Positions 1-8,563 of a stretch of 64,000 nt of DNA are shown here, one piece after another. The position numbers and the translations under genes are program-made. The notes beneath the pieces were generated by a model, which saw nothing but the letters and a program-made list of their open reading frames with translations, was not told the origin of the DNA and did no database searches. Source of the DNA: Gallibacterium trehalosifermentans (lineage in GTDB: Bacteria > Pseudomonadota > Gammaproteobacteria > Enterobacterales > Pasteurellaceae); the NCBI RefSeq assembly GCF_042433055.1, contig NZ_JBHLWB010000008.1, forward strand, positions 62,001 through 126,000, read 5' to 3'. The first letter of the stretch is position 1, and every line of letters begins with the position of its first letter.

Positions 1-38
1 AGGCGCATTTAAGTAAAGTATTTGCTAAATAATCCTAG

Positions 39-72
39 AAAAGATAAAGTCTGTGCGACTTTATCTTTTTTA
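39..72 (+). terminator. Rho-independent terminator of a gene upstream of the window
   Basis: A perfect 13-bp stem (39-51 with 57-69) with a 5-base loop TGTGC is followed by a T run to 71. It ends a transcript entering from the left and separates it from pldB. Confidence 0.8.
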
Positions 73-87
73 TTGATGTAAGAATTT

Positions 88-1029
88 ATGTTATTAGCAA
101 GAGAAAATCATTTTCCACAATTTGTTGCTGAAGAGCTGCTTCCGTTTGTTGAGCAATTTCCAATTCAATATCTCATTGGCAATGCGCAAAAAAAGATAGC
201 CTATCGTCATTTAACTCACACTGCACATACAAAATTAATCGTTTTAGTAAATGGTCGAGCAGAGAATATTGCTAAATGGAGTGAACTTGCCTATGACTTT
301 TATCAACAAGGTTATGATGTTTTACAGTTTGATCATCGAGGTCAGGGGTTTTCTGATCGCTTATTAAAAGAGAGGGAAAAAGGCTTTATTGATGAGTTCC
401 GTTATTATATTGATGATATGGATATTGTGATTCAGACAGTATTACAACAGAAAGAATATCAACAGCAAGTATTGTTTGCTCATTCGATGGGGGGATTATT
501 AGCAACGAATTATTTAGCGACTTATCCTCATCAGTTCAGTAAAGCGGTTCTTTCTTCGCCGTTTTTAGGCTTAAGAGAAGAAACTGCATTAAGAAACGAA
601 GTGGTTGTAGCTTTAATGGTGCTATTAGGATTTTCTCGTCATTATGTTTTTACGAAAGGACCTTGGCAGCCAGCAGATATTAAAACAACTGATTTAACAC
701 ATAGCCAAGCAAGATTGGAATTTATGAATCAGATGGCGATGCAATACCCTGATATTCGTCTTGGTGGTCCAACTTTTGCTTGGGTACATCGTTGTCTAGT
801 TGCATTTAAAAAACTACCTAAATTAATCGACAAAATACAGATACCTATGCTGATTTTACAATCTGGTGAAGAGCGTATTGTCTCAACAAAGAAAGTTGAG
901 GAGCTATTTTCCATCACGCCTTTTGCTGATGTTATTGAAATAGCAGGGGCTAGACATGAAATTATGTTTGAAAGCGATGCGATCAGAGAGACCGCACTAC
1001 AAACGGTTAGCCAATTTTTAAATCAGTAA
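88..1029 (+). CDS. pldB: Lysophospholipase L2, alpha/beta hydrolase
   Basis: A 313-residue alpha/beta hydrolase without a signal peptide. The N-terminal half carries the strand-turn motif NGRAEN and DHRGQGFSDR. The nucleophile elbow reads AHSMGG around residue 131, with Ser as nucleophile; the first position is Ala, where Gly is usual. Near the C-terminus GARHEIMFE supplies the catalytic His, and the acid is probably in the segment before it. This pattern and length match PldB, which hydrolyses lysophospholipids at the inner membrane. The gene stands alone after a terminator and converges on a small membrane-protein gene whose stop overlaps its last codons. PldB is favoured over a generic monoacylglycerol lipase because of the length and the GRAEN and HEIMFE signatures. 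Confidence 0.82.
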   Translation: MLLARENHFPQFVAEELLPFVEQFPIQYLIGNAQKKIAYRHLTHTAHTKLIVLVNGRAENIAKWSELAYDFYQQGYDVLQFDHRGQGFSDRLLKEREKGFIDEFRYYIDDMDIVIQTVLQQKEYQQQVLFAHSMGGLLATNYLATYPHQFSKAVLSSPFLGLREETALRNEVVVALMVLLGFSRHYVFTKGPWQPADIKTTDLTHSQARLEFMNQMAMQYPDIRLGGPTFAWVHRCLVAFKKLPKLIDKIQIPMLILQSGEERIVSTKKVEELFSITPFADVIEIAGARHEIMFESDAIRETALQTVSQFLNQ

Positions 1030-1343
1030 TGAAAACCTTGTACAGCAATAATTAATACTGCTAAATAAAATAAAACAAAGCATATGGCTAATAAATAATG
1101 GGCAAATTTCGGATAGCGTAGATGTAATTTGTAAATAATCCTTGCTAAGAGGAAAAGTAGTAACGGATAACTCCACATAAAAACGGACATATTCGTTAAT
1201 GCTGTTTCATTTAAAGTTGGGTTTTGCTTTAAGCTTGGTGAGAGCAATAAAGAGAGTGGCCAAAGGAATACAGGTACACAAAAGATTGCGATTGCCCACG
1301 AAAATTTTGAAAATCTATCAGGAAAATTATTTTTTCTACGCAT
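1023..1343 (-). CDS. Small inner-membrane protein of unknown function
   Basis: A 106-residue protein with a basic N-terminus (MRRKNN) and three likely membrane segments, at about residues 14-34, 52-67 and 80-101. The hydrophobic pattern and polar connecting loops look like a genuine small membrane protein and not a chance frame. It is convergent with pldB and overlaps its stop by 7 bases. I recognise no catalytic motif. It resembles small uncharacterised membrane proteins seen only in Pasteurellaceae; the family assignment is from memory and uncertain. Confidence 0.6.
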   Translation of the reverse strand: MRRKNNFPDRFSKFSWAIAIFCVPVFLWPLSLLLSPSLKQNPTLNETALTNMSVFMWSYPLLLFLLARIIYKLHLRYPKFAHYLLAICFVLFYLAVLIIAVQGFHY

Positions 1344-1550
1344 ATAGAAGAGTAACTAATTCAAAATGGTGAACGACAGTATAGCGAATTTTGTGATTCA
1401 CCTCTAGGATTATGCAGTGAATGTGTATTTACAGGATTAAATATTGGGTGGAATAGAAGTAAATCATTATGATTTTTCACAAAAATTTAATGAAAAGATG
1501 TCGATTTTTAGTAGAATGACAACGGAATAATCAGATTAGGCGAGGGAGTT

Positions 1551-2318
1551 ATGAAACAAGCAATACGCCATAACCGTATCATTGAATTAGTCAAATTACA
1601 CGGTTATATCAGTACCGAAGAATTAGTTGCTGAATTAAATGTTAGTCCACAAACGATTCGTCGAGATTTAAATGAATTAGCAACCAAAAATGAAATCCGT
1701 CGTCATCATGGTGGAGCTGCCTCGCCATCAACCTCAGAAAATAGTGATTATGCCTCACGTAAAACACTGTTGTGTCAAGAAAAAGAGTGGGTTGCTAGAT
1801 GTGTAGCGCAACAAATTCCTAATGGTTCTTCATTATTTATTGATATTGGTACTACTGCTGAAGCGGTTGCTCGAGCATTATTAGATCATGAAAACTTACG
1901 GATTGTTACTAATAATTTAAATGCAGCACATATTTTAATGGAAAAAGAAAATTTCCAAATTATTATTGCTGGTGGTGGATTACGTCCAGATGGTGGGATT
2001 ATTGGTGAAGCAACAATGGAGTTCATTGCACAATTTCGCTTAGATTTTGGCATCTTAGGGATTAGTGCGATTGATCATGATGGGTCATTACTCGATTATG
2101 ATTACCATGAAGTCCAAGTAAAACGGACAATTATTGAAAGTTCTCGTACAAGTATTTTAGTTACGGATCACTCAAAATTCTCACGCCGAGCGATGGTTCG
2201 TTTAGGACCGCTTACTATGTTTGATTATTTATTTACTGATCGTCCACTACCAACAGAAATCGCTACAATGGTAGAAAATACCAATTTAGTGGTTAAAGTA
2301 TGTCCTTGCCAAGTATGA
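1551..2318 (+). CDS. glpR: DeoR-family repressor of the glycerol-3-phosphate regulon
   Basis: 255 residues. The N-terminal DeoR-type winged helix-turn-helix (about residues 5-57) has the hallmark VSPQTIRRDLNEL followed by RHHGGA. The C-terminal sugar-phosphate sensor domain carries IDIGTTAEAVA, NNLNAAHIL and the DYHEVQVKR segment typical of GlpR. Length equals that of the E. coli protein (252). A strong ribosome site (GAGGGAG, 1540-1546) precedes the ATG. The gene overlaps the start of ubiA, so the two are probably co-transcribed. No glp structural genes are in the window, so its targets lie elsewhere. Confidence 0.85.
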   Translation: MKQAIRHNRIIELVKLHGYISTEELVAELNVSPQTIRRDLNELATKNEIRRHHGGAASPSTSENSDYASRKTLLCQEKEWVARCVAQQIPNGSSLFIDIGTTAEAVARALLDHENLRIVTNNLNAAHILMEKENFQIIIAGGGLRPDGGIIGEATMEFIAQFRLDFGILGISAIDHDGSLLDYDYHEVQVKRTIIESSRTSILVTDHSKFSRRAMVRLGPLTMFDYLFTDRPLPTEIATMVENTNLVVKVCPCQV

Positions 2319-3184
2319 TTGGAATGATGAATTTTGCTAAATGGGTAAGCTATGCGCGATTAATGCGGTTAGATAAACCTATTGGTTCTTTTTTATTATT
2401 ATGGCCAACATTATGGGCATTATGGTTAGCGAAAGGTGGTCTGCCTGATCTGAAGATATTGCTTATTTTTGTATTGGGTGTTGTTTTTATGCGTTCCGCA
2501 GGTTGTGTGATTAATGACTATGCGGATCGACATATTGATGGCAAAGTGAAACGTACTTATCAACGCCCGCTTGCAACAGGAGCTGTATCTGAAAAAGAAG
2601 CGAAAATTCTGTTTGTTATCTTAATTTTTTGTTCCTTTTTATTAGTAATCCAACTGAATTTCTATGCGATTGCTTTATCTGTCATTGCCGTAGTATTAGC
2701 CTTTATCTACCCTTTTATGAAGCGTTACACGCATTTACCGCAGATATTCTTAGGTGCAGCCTTTGGTTGGTCTATTCCAATGGCATATGGCGCAACAGTA
2801 GAGGCATTACCATTAGATTGTTGGATTCTATTTTTAGCAAATTTAGCGTGGACAATCGCATATGATACGCAATATGCAATGGTTGATCGTGATGATGATT
2901 TGCGAATTGGGGTAAAGTCAACCGCAATTTTATTTGCTGAATATGATAATAAAATTATTGCCTTATTACAGTTTATCGCCTTGTTATTGCTAATCTATTT
3001 AGGGCAAACGAAAAACTTAAATAATGGTTATTTTTTTGTATTAGCGATTGCAGCCACTCATTTTATTTATCAATGCAAGATGACAAAAATGCGAGCAAGA
3101 GAAGCCTGTTTTAAAGCATTTCTTAATAACAATTATGTCGGAATGTGGATTTTTATTGCGGTTGTTGTGGGTGTGTCCGAATAA
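2315..3184 (+). CDS. ubiA: 4-hydroxybenzoate octaprenyltransferase
   Basis: An integral membrane prenyltransferase that attaches the polyprenyl chain to 4-hydroxybenzoate in ubiquinone synthesis. It has the UbiA signatures RLMRLDKPIG, the first Asp-rich motif NDYADRHIDG, YPFMKRYTHLPQ and the second motif YDTQYAMVDRDDD, with about eight membrane helices. The ATG at 2315 overlaps the glpR stop as ATGA; in-frame ATG codons at 2300, 2324 and 2327 are also possible and none has a strong ribosome site. Ubiquinone genes usually lie beside ubiC; here the partner is glpR, and the overlap suggests translational coupling. Confidence 0.88.
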   Translation: MIGMMNFAKWVSYARLMRLDKPIGSFLLLWPTLWALWLAKGGLPDLKILLIFVLGVVFMRSAGCVINDYADRHIDGKVKRTYQRPLATGAVSEKEAKILFVILIFCSFLLVIQLNFYAIALSVIAVVLAFIYPFMKRYTHLPQIFLGAAFGWSIPMAYGATVEALPLDCWILFLANLAWTIAYDTQYAMVDRDDDLRIGVKSTAILFAEYDNKIIALLQFIALLLLIYLGQTKNLNNGYFFVLAIAATHFIYQCKMTKMRAREACFKAFLNNNYVGMWIFIAVVVGVSE

Positions 3185-3216
3185 AAGCTGTCAACTCGGA
3201 ATATTGACAGCTTTTT
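3183..3216. terminator. Bidirectional terminator between ubiA and the oxidoreductase gene
   Basis: A 12-bp perfect stem (3183-3194 with 3204-3215) and 9-base loop, A-rich on the left and T-rich on the right, sits between two convergent genes and can end both transcripts. Confidence 0.75.
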
Positions 3217-3218
3217 GA

Positions 3219-4298
3219 TCATTCTTCTTTACAATAAGTAACTAACGTTAATGTTTTATTTTTCATTGAACGTGTTGCGGCATCAGCAATACAAATTGCT
3301 CTAGCGGGGACTTCACATAGCACACTTGATTGCTGCTGCTGTAAATGTGCTAATACGCTAGACGCTCCTAATTCAATCGCTCTAGTCAGCCAATATGGAC
3401 AGCGTTCGTTGGGTTGCCCATATTTTTGGATACCTTTACTACTTTCACGTAACGATAGATCTGCTTCAAATTCATCATATAGATTAAATTGCTGGCGGTG
3501 TCCATTAGCAAAAGAAATTGTAACGCTTGAAGTAAAGAAATTGATTAACATTGAGCCAAGCTCACCATGGATAGTAATATCCCATTTAAAAAGGTGGTAT
3601 GCAGATCCCATTTCTAATGAACCATAGATGCCATTTTTAAATTGTAATAAGAGTTGAATAACATCGTGATGATCAGGGGTTTCCAAATGAGCTCGGTTAG
3701 TCGATTGAGCAAAGACATATTCGACTTCTCCCACTAGCCAACCTAATAGATCCAATTCATGGATTTCGTGAAATAATTTTCCACCAGTGAGTTGAATATT
3801 ATTTTTCCACCAATTTGGTTGAAAAATAGGATCTAACCAACGTTGTCGATTAGCTCGTACTACTGTAACTTTTCCTAATCTTTGTTGCTGTATTATCTGT
3901 TTTGCTTGTTGTAGTCCAGGTAATACTCGTAAACAGTGGCCAACAAAAATAGTGGTTTGTTTTAGTTTAGCCAGTTGTAATAAGAAATCGGCATCAGGCT
4001 GAGTAATTGTAAATGGAGACTCAACAAAAACAGCACAACCATATTGGAGGGCAATTTCAGCAATTTGGCGATGGCTATGGTTATAAGTTGCAATTAAGAC
4101 TAAATCAACGGATTGTTGAGCCAATAAGCTAGGTAAATCCGCATAAGCGGTAGAATTATATTTATTGGCGAGATCTTGTGCTAATCCTATTTGTAAATCA
4201 GTAACACCAACAAGTTTTGTTGATGTTTGCGTGAATGCTGCAGCAAGTTGTTGTCCAAAAAATCCACAGCCGACTAAAGCAATATTGAGATATTTCAT
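3219..4298 (-). CDS. GFO/IDH/MOCA-family oxidoreductase with atypical ESP motif
   Basis: 359 residues. The N-terminal Rossmann fold begins IALVGCGFFG (glycine-rich dinucleotide loop). The family motif normally reading E-K-P is here E93-S94-P95, so the conserved lysine is replaced by serine. Further on come H177-E-I-H180-E-L-D183, shared with the oxidoreductase at 9436, and the C-terminal alpha/beta substrate domain. It lies directly downstream of the GntR-type regulator on the same strand (9-base gap) and diverges from a sugar ABC importer operon. Function is probably in handling the imported carbohydrate. With the lysine missing, it may act as a non-dehydrogenase member or bind a different intermediate. 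Substrate unknown. Confidence 0.75.
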   Translation of the reverse strand: MKYLNIALVGCGFFGQQLAAAFTQTSTKLVGVTDLQIGLAQDLANKYNSTAYADLPSLLAQQSVDLVLIATYNHSHRQIAEIALQYGCAVFVESPFTITQPDADFLLQLAKLKQTTIFVGHCLRVLPGLQQAKQIIQQQRLGKVTVVRANRQRWLDPIFQPNWWKNNIQLTGGKLFHEIHELDLLGWLVGEVEYVFAQSTNRAHLETPDHHDVIQLLLQFKNGIYGSLEMGSAYHLFKWDITIHGELGSMLINFFTSSVTISFANGHRQQFNLYDEFEADLSLRESSKGIQKYGQPNERCPYWLTRAIELGASSVLAHLQQQQSSVLCEVPARAICIADAATRSMKNKTLTLVTYCKEE

Positions 4299-4307
4299 AA
4301 AAAAATC

Positions 4308-5000
4308 CTATGGATTAATGCGTTGACGTAAATAACGAAAATAGAGTAAAACACTATGCTGAAAACGATTGATATCTCGAGCTTCTACAGCATCAACCCA
4401 CTCTTGATAATTTAAAGCAATTTGTTCTGAGGTAAGAAATGAGGTTGGTAAATTATCTTCTTGTAGTTGGAATATTTGCCAAAAAGCATCTAGATATTGT
4501 GATAGTAAAGGATTTTTAATCGCTTGATAGGTTTGTAAGTGAATTTGATATTCTATTGCAATGGAATATTCGCCATCTCTTGCTCGTTGCTTCATTTGCA
4601 GGCTTAACTCTTGTAAAGCATCGACCTCTTGATCGCTAATTTTAGCAATAGCCAAAGGGGCAAAACCATATTGTAATATTTCACGTACATCTAAAATATC
4701 TAATAAATATTTTATATTATCTTGTAGATGTAATTGGGTATGAAATGCCAAACTTTGGATCATCGGAGTGAGAGAAGATTCGCTAATAAATGTTCCTACA
4801 CCGTGATGAATATCAAGAATATGTAATGCTTCTAAGGATTTCACTGCCTCCCGTAAACTAGAACGGCTCACATTAAGATGAGTCATTAATTCATTTTCTG
4901 TGGGCATTAGGTCGCCAGCTTTTAATCCTCTAGAGAGGATCAGTTGTTTAATTTCTTCTTGTAACGCTAAATTTGACGCTTTTTTTGCTGATTTTTTCAT
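4308..5000 (-). CDS. GntR-family (FadR subgroup) transcriptional regulator
   Basis: 230 residues from the ATG at 5000; an upstream TTG at 5033 is a weaker alternative start. The N-terminal winged helix (about residues 10-75) has MPTENELMTHLNVSRSSLREAV and GVGTFI, typical of GntR proteins. The C-terminal helical domain (about 90-220) is FCD-like, the ligand domain of the FadR subgroup, with VREILQYGFAPLA. It is divergent from the ABC importer operon and upstream of an oxidoreductase, so it is probably the local repressor responding to the imported sugar or a sugar acid. The candidate operators lie at 5038-5074. Confidence 0.82.
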   Translation of the reverse strand: MKKSAKKASNLALQEEIKQLILSRGLKAGDLMPTENELMTHLNVSRSSLREAVKSLEALHILDIHHGVGTFISESSLTPMIQSLAFHTQLHLQDNIKYLLDILDVREILQYGFAPLAIAKISDQEVDALQELSLQMKQRARDGEYSIAIEYQIHLQTYQAIKNPLLSQYLDAFWQIFQLQEDNLPTSFLTSEQIALNYQEWVDAVEARDINRFQHSVLLYFRYLRQRINP

Positions 5001-5037
5001 TTTTGTGATCTTTATCGCAGAAATTTTATGCAAAACA

Positions 5038-5074
5038 AGACATCATATCTCTAAAAGTTAGACATCAGATGTCT
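5038..5074. promoter_or_regulatory. Paired operator-like palindromes for the divergent GntR regulator
   Basis: AGACATCAGATGTCT at 5060-5074 is a perfect 7-1-7 inverted repeat. A second copy with the same left half (AGACATC at 5038-5044) and a degenerate right half starts 22 bases away, about two helical turns. Both lie between the divergent regulator and importer genes, where a FadR-type dimer would act. Symmetry is seen; binding is inferred. Confidence 0.6.
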
Positions 5075-5156
5075 TATCTCTTGGTTGTGTAAATAGTAGC
5101 TCATTTTTTACTGCTTGTCAGTTAGATCTTGAGTGATAACGATAAAAGGAATGCGT

Positions 5157-6257
5157 ATGGCAACACTATCATTACGTCATATTTACAAGCGTTATAGCAA
5201 TGGTTTTGAAGCAGTAAAAGATTTTAATTTAGAAGTAGCAGATAAAGAGTTTATTGCATTGGTCGGTCCTTCTGGCTGCGGTAAGTCCACAACATTACGT
5301 ATGATTGCTGGATTAGAAGATATTTCAGAAGGTGAGTTTTATATTGATGATCGTTTGGTAAATGATGTTGAGCCGAAAGATCGTGATATTGCAATGGTAT
5401 TCCAGTCATATGCGTTATATCCACATATGACAGTCTATGAAAATATGGCTTTTGCCTTAAAACTCCGCAAAGTCGATAAAGCTGAAATTGATCGTAAGGT
5501 AAAAGATGCGGCAAAAATTTTAGGCTTGGAAGCGCTTTTAGATCGTAAACCAAAGGCACTATCAGGTGGACAAAGACAGCGTGTTGCACTTGGTCGAACC
5601 ATTGTCCGTTCACCAAAGGTCTTTTTAATGGACGAGCCTCTTTCAAATTTAGATGCAAAATTACGCAGTAATATGCGTGCAGAAATTATCCGTATTCATA
5701 CGCAACTTAATGCGACAACAGTTTATGTTACCCATGATCAAACAGAAGCAATGACAATGGCAGATCGGATTGTGGTAATGAGTGCAGGTGTTGTACAACA
5801 AATAGGCTCGCCTAAAGAGATTTATGATCACCCTAATAATCTTTTTGTGGCGGGCTTTATTGGTGCACCAACGATGAACTTTTTACATGGTTATGTACAA
5901 CAAGGTCATTTTGTTACTGATGATGGTTATAGTTTTTGTATCCCAGATGAGCAATATGAGGTATTAAAAAATCATAATTGGGAAGGTAAAAAAGCGATTT
6001 TAGGTATTCGACCAGAAAATATTTCCAATGAGCCATTGTTATTAGGTAGTTATCAAAAAGCAATGATCACTGCACCAGTAAATGTAGCAGAGTTACTTGG
6101 GGCGGAATATATTGTGCATCTTGATGTGGGGCAGCAAAGTATCAAAGCTATCGTACATTCTCGGCAGCAAATCAAAATGGGACAAAGTATTAGTCTTGCT
6201 TTCGATATGAAGCGTGCGCATTTCTTTGATCCTGAAACTGAACAATCTCTTCTCTAA
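5157..6257 (+). CDS. Carbohydrate ABC transporter ATP-binding protein (MsmK/UgpC type)
   Basis: 366 residues from ATG 5157, chosen because AAAGGA ends six bases before it; longer in-frame starts exist at 5133 (GTG) and 5151. It has Walker A GPSGCGKST, Q-loop VFQSYALYPHMTVYENM, signature LSGGQRQRVALGR, Walker B VFLMDEPLSNLDAKLR, and switch His in THDQTEAMTMADR. A C-terminal TOBE-type regulatory region follows (about residues 235-366). This arrangement is the CUT1-family sugar ATPase. It is the first gene of a five-gene operon and energises the two permeases encoded downstream. Confidence 0.9.
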   Translation: MATLSLRHIYKRYSNGFEAVKDFNLEVADKEFIALVGPSGCGKSTTLRMIAGLEDISEGEFYIDDRLVNDVEPKDRDIAMVFQSYALYPHMTVYENMAFALKLRKVDKAEIDRKVKDAAKILGLEALLDRKPKALSGGQRQRVALGRTIVRSPKVFLMDEPLSNLDAKLRSNMRAEIIRIHTQLNATTVYVTHDQTEAMTMADRIVVMSAGVVQQIGSPKEIYDHPNNLFVAGFIGAPTMNFLHGYVQQGHFVTDDGYSFCIPDEQYEVLKNHNWEGKKAILGIRPENISNEPLLLGSYQKAMITAPVNVAELLGAEYIVHLDVGQQSIKAIVHSRQQIKMGQSISLAFDMKRAHFFDPETEQSLL

Positions 6258-6281
6258 CTTTTCTCTTATAAGGAGCATTGT

Positions 6282-7592
6282 ATGAAACTTAAACATCTTT
6301 TAACGGTTGGCGTATCAGTTGTATTAAGCACCACAATTTCTAGTAGCTATGCGCTTGCTGCAGAGTTAGCAGGAAATATCACAGTATGGCATTCTTTTAC
6401 TCAAGGACCACGTTTAGAAGTGATTCAACAAGCAGCAAATGACTTTATGACAGAACACCCAAAAGTCAAAATTAAAATTGAAACCTTTTCATGGAATGAC
6501 TTCTATACCAAATGGACAACTGGTTTTGCTTCAGGCAATGTGCCTGATATGAGTACAGCGTTACCAAATCAAGTGGTGGAAATGATTAATATTGGAGCAT
6601 TAGCACCAGTGAATGATTTGATTGATAAGATTGGACGAGATAAGTTTTCAGAAGCCGCGATTAATGAAGGTACTGTGAAAGGGCAAAATTATTCATTACC
6701 ACTTTATTCGCATGCGCAAGTGATGTGGATTCGGAAAGATTTATTGAAAAAACATAATCTTGAAGTACCAAAAACGTGGGAAGAGTTATATCAAGCTGCA
6801 AAAGTGTTAACTCAAGATGGCGTTTATGGATTATCTGTACCAATGGGAACTAATGATTTTATGGCAACACGTTTCCTTAACTTTTATGTAAGAAGTGGTG
6901 GCGGTAGTCTATTAACTAAAGATTTAAAAGTAGATTTAACCAGCCCATTAGCACAAGAAGGGATCAAATATTGGGTGAAACTGTATAAAGAAATCTCTCC
7001 AAAAGATTCCATTAATTATGATGTGTTAAAACAAGCGACACTTTTCTATCAAGGTAAGACAGCTTTTGACTTTAACTCAGGTTTCCAAATTGGTGGAGTG
7101 AAAGCGAATTCACCACAATTATTGGCTGAAATCGATGCGTACCCGCTGCCGAAAATTAATGCTAATGATCCAGATCGTGGTATTGAAACATCAAATGTAC
7201 CACTTGTCATTTGGAAAGCTTCAAAACATCCAGAAATCAGTAAAGCTTTTATTGAAACACTTTATCAAAAAGAGCGTTATATCAAGTTCTTGCAATCCGT
7301 TCCAGTCGGAATGTTACCTGCGATTAAAGGGATCTCTGACGAGCCAGCGTATGCCAATAATCCAATGGTAAAACAATTTAGCCACGCAGAAAGCGTGATT
7401 GAAGCGGCGGTAGAGAAAGGCGCTGCCATTGGTTATGAACATGGTCCAACAATACAAGGTGGATTATTAACTAATCAACATATTATTGAAGCGATGTTTC
7501 AAGATATTGTTGCTAATGGTACTGATCCAAAAGTAGCAGCGGAAAAAGCCGAAAAACAACTCAATGAATTGTTTGAAATGGTAGCGCCGTAA
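6282..7592 (+). CDS. Extracellular sugar-binding protein of the ABC importer
   Basis: 436 residues with a classical signal peptide cleaved near ALA/AE (about residue 26). The mature protein starts ITVWHSFTQGPRLEVIQQAANDF, typical of family 1 solute-binding proteins (UgpB/MalE-like). It would sit free in the periplasm and deliver substrate to the permease pair. No lipobox is present. AAGGAGC lies 7 bases before the ATG. Residues that set specificity cannot be read, so the substrate (oligosaccharide, glycoside or polyol phosphate) stays open. A hairpin after the gene may give it higher mRNA levels than the permeases, as is usual for binding proteins. Confidence 0.88.
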   Translation: MKLKHLLTVGVSVVLSTTISSSYALAAELAGNITVWHSFTQGPRLEVIQQAANDFMTEHPKVKIKIETFSWNDFYTKWTTGFASGNVPDMSTALPNQVVEMINIGALAPVNDLIDKIGRDKFSEAAINEGTVKGQNYSLPLYSHAQVMWIRKDLLKKHNLEVPKTWEELYQAAKVLTQDGVYGLSVPMGTNDFMATRFLNFYVRSGGGSLLTKDLKVDLTSPLAQEGIKYWVKLYKEISPKDSINYDVLKQATLFYQGKTAFDFNSGFQIGGVKANSPQLLAEIDAYPLPKINANDPDRGIETSNVPLVIWKASKHPEISKAFIETLYQKERYIKFLQSVPVGMLPAIKGISDEPAYANNPMVKQFSHAESVIEAAVEKGAAIGYEHGPTIQGGLLTNQHIIEAMFQDIVANGTDPKVAAEKAEKQLNELFEMVAP

Positions 7593-7602
7593 TCAAATAT
7601 GT

Positions 7603-7621
7603 GGGGTGCATTGCCCCCTTT
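7603..7621 (+). terminator. Short GC-rich hairpin after the binding-protein gene (attenuator-like)
   Basis: GGGG(T)GC and GCCCCC pair around ATT, with one bulged T, followed by TTTC. A partial terminator or 3' end stabiliser at this point would explain differential expression within the operon. The stem is short, so confidence is low. Confidence 0.4.
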
Positions 7622-7678
7622 CAGAACAAAATAAGCTAATGATTTTTTATTCCCACTAAGATGGGAAGGGGAGGTTTC

Positions 7679-8563
7679 GTGATTGCAAAAAACTATACCC
7701 GATGGATTTTTGTACTACCTGCATTAATTGTTGTTTCTACTCTGTTTGTGTATCCGTTTTTATCGAGCATTTTTTATAGTTTTACCAATAAAAACTTAAT
7801 TATGCCGTATTACAAGTTTGTAGGATTTGATAATTATCGGGCAGTATTAACAGATCCTACATTTTGGTGGGCATTCTTAAATTCAATTAAATGGACTGTA
7901 TTTTCCCTAGTAGGGCAGATACTTGTGGGATTTTCACTCGCCATGGCACTAAACCGAATTCGTCATTTGCAGTGGCTATATAAGATTTTATTAATTATTC
8001 CGTGGGCATTCCCAACCATTGTGATTGTATTTTCGTGGCAATGGATTTTAAACGGTGTCTATGGTTATTTACCAAATATCATTGTGAAATTAGGGTTGAT
8101 GGAAGTTGCACCTAACTTTTTATCGGATAGTACATGGGCATTTATCAGTTTAGTGTTTGTCAATATTTGGTTTGGTGCGCCATTAATTATGGTCAATGTG
8201 TTATCTGCATTACAGACCGTGCCTCAAGAGCAATATGAAGCAGCGAGAATTGATGGAGCAAATTCATGGCAAGTTTTTCGTCATATTACCTTGCCACATA
8301 TTAAGGTTGTGGTCGGTTTATTAGTGGTATTAAGAACAGTTTGGGTATTCAATAATTTTGACATTATCTATTTGATGACAGGTGGTGGACCAGCTAATTC
8401 AACGATGACTATTCCAATCCTTGCATACAATATGGGGTGGGGAACGAAGATGCTAGGGCGTTCTTCAGCAGTAACCGTATTGTTATTTATCTTCTTACTA
8501 CTTGTTTGTTTTATCTATTTCAAAGTGATTAGTCGTTGGGAAAAAGAAGGAGCGCACTCATGA
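7679..8563 (+). CDS. Sugar ABC transporter permease, first subunit (UgpA/MalF-like)
   Basis: A six-helix permease of the CUT1 family. The EAA cytoplasmic loop reads EQYEAARIDGANSWQVFRHITLP, which docks on the ATPase. The GTG at 7679 is preferred because GGGGAGG (7668-7674) lies just before it; an ATG at 7661 would place that ribosome site inside the gene. Product about 294 residues. The stop overlaps the next permease start as ATGA at 8560-8563, indicating coupled translation of the two subunits. Confidence 0.88.
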   Translation: MIAKNYTRWIFVLPALIVVSTLFVYPFLSSIFYSFTNKNLIMPYYKFVGFDNYRAVLTDPTFWWAFLNSIKWTVFSLVGQILVGFSLAMALNRIRHLQWLYKILLIIPWAFPTIVIVFSWQWILNGVYGYLPNIIVKLGLMEVAPNFLSDSTWAFISLVFVNIWFGAPLIMVNVLSALQTVPQEQYEAARIDGANSWQVFRHITLPHIKVVVGLLVVLRTVWVFNNFDIIYLMTGGGPANSTMTIPILAYNMGWGTKMLGRSSAVTVLLFIFLLLVCFIYFKVISRWEKEGAHS

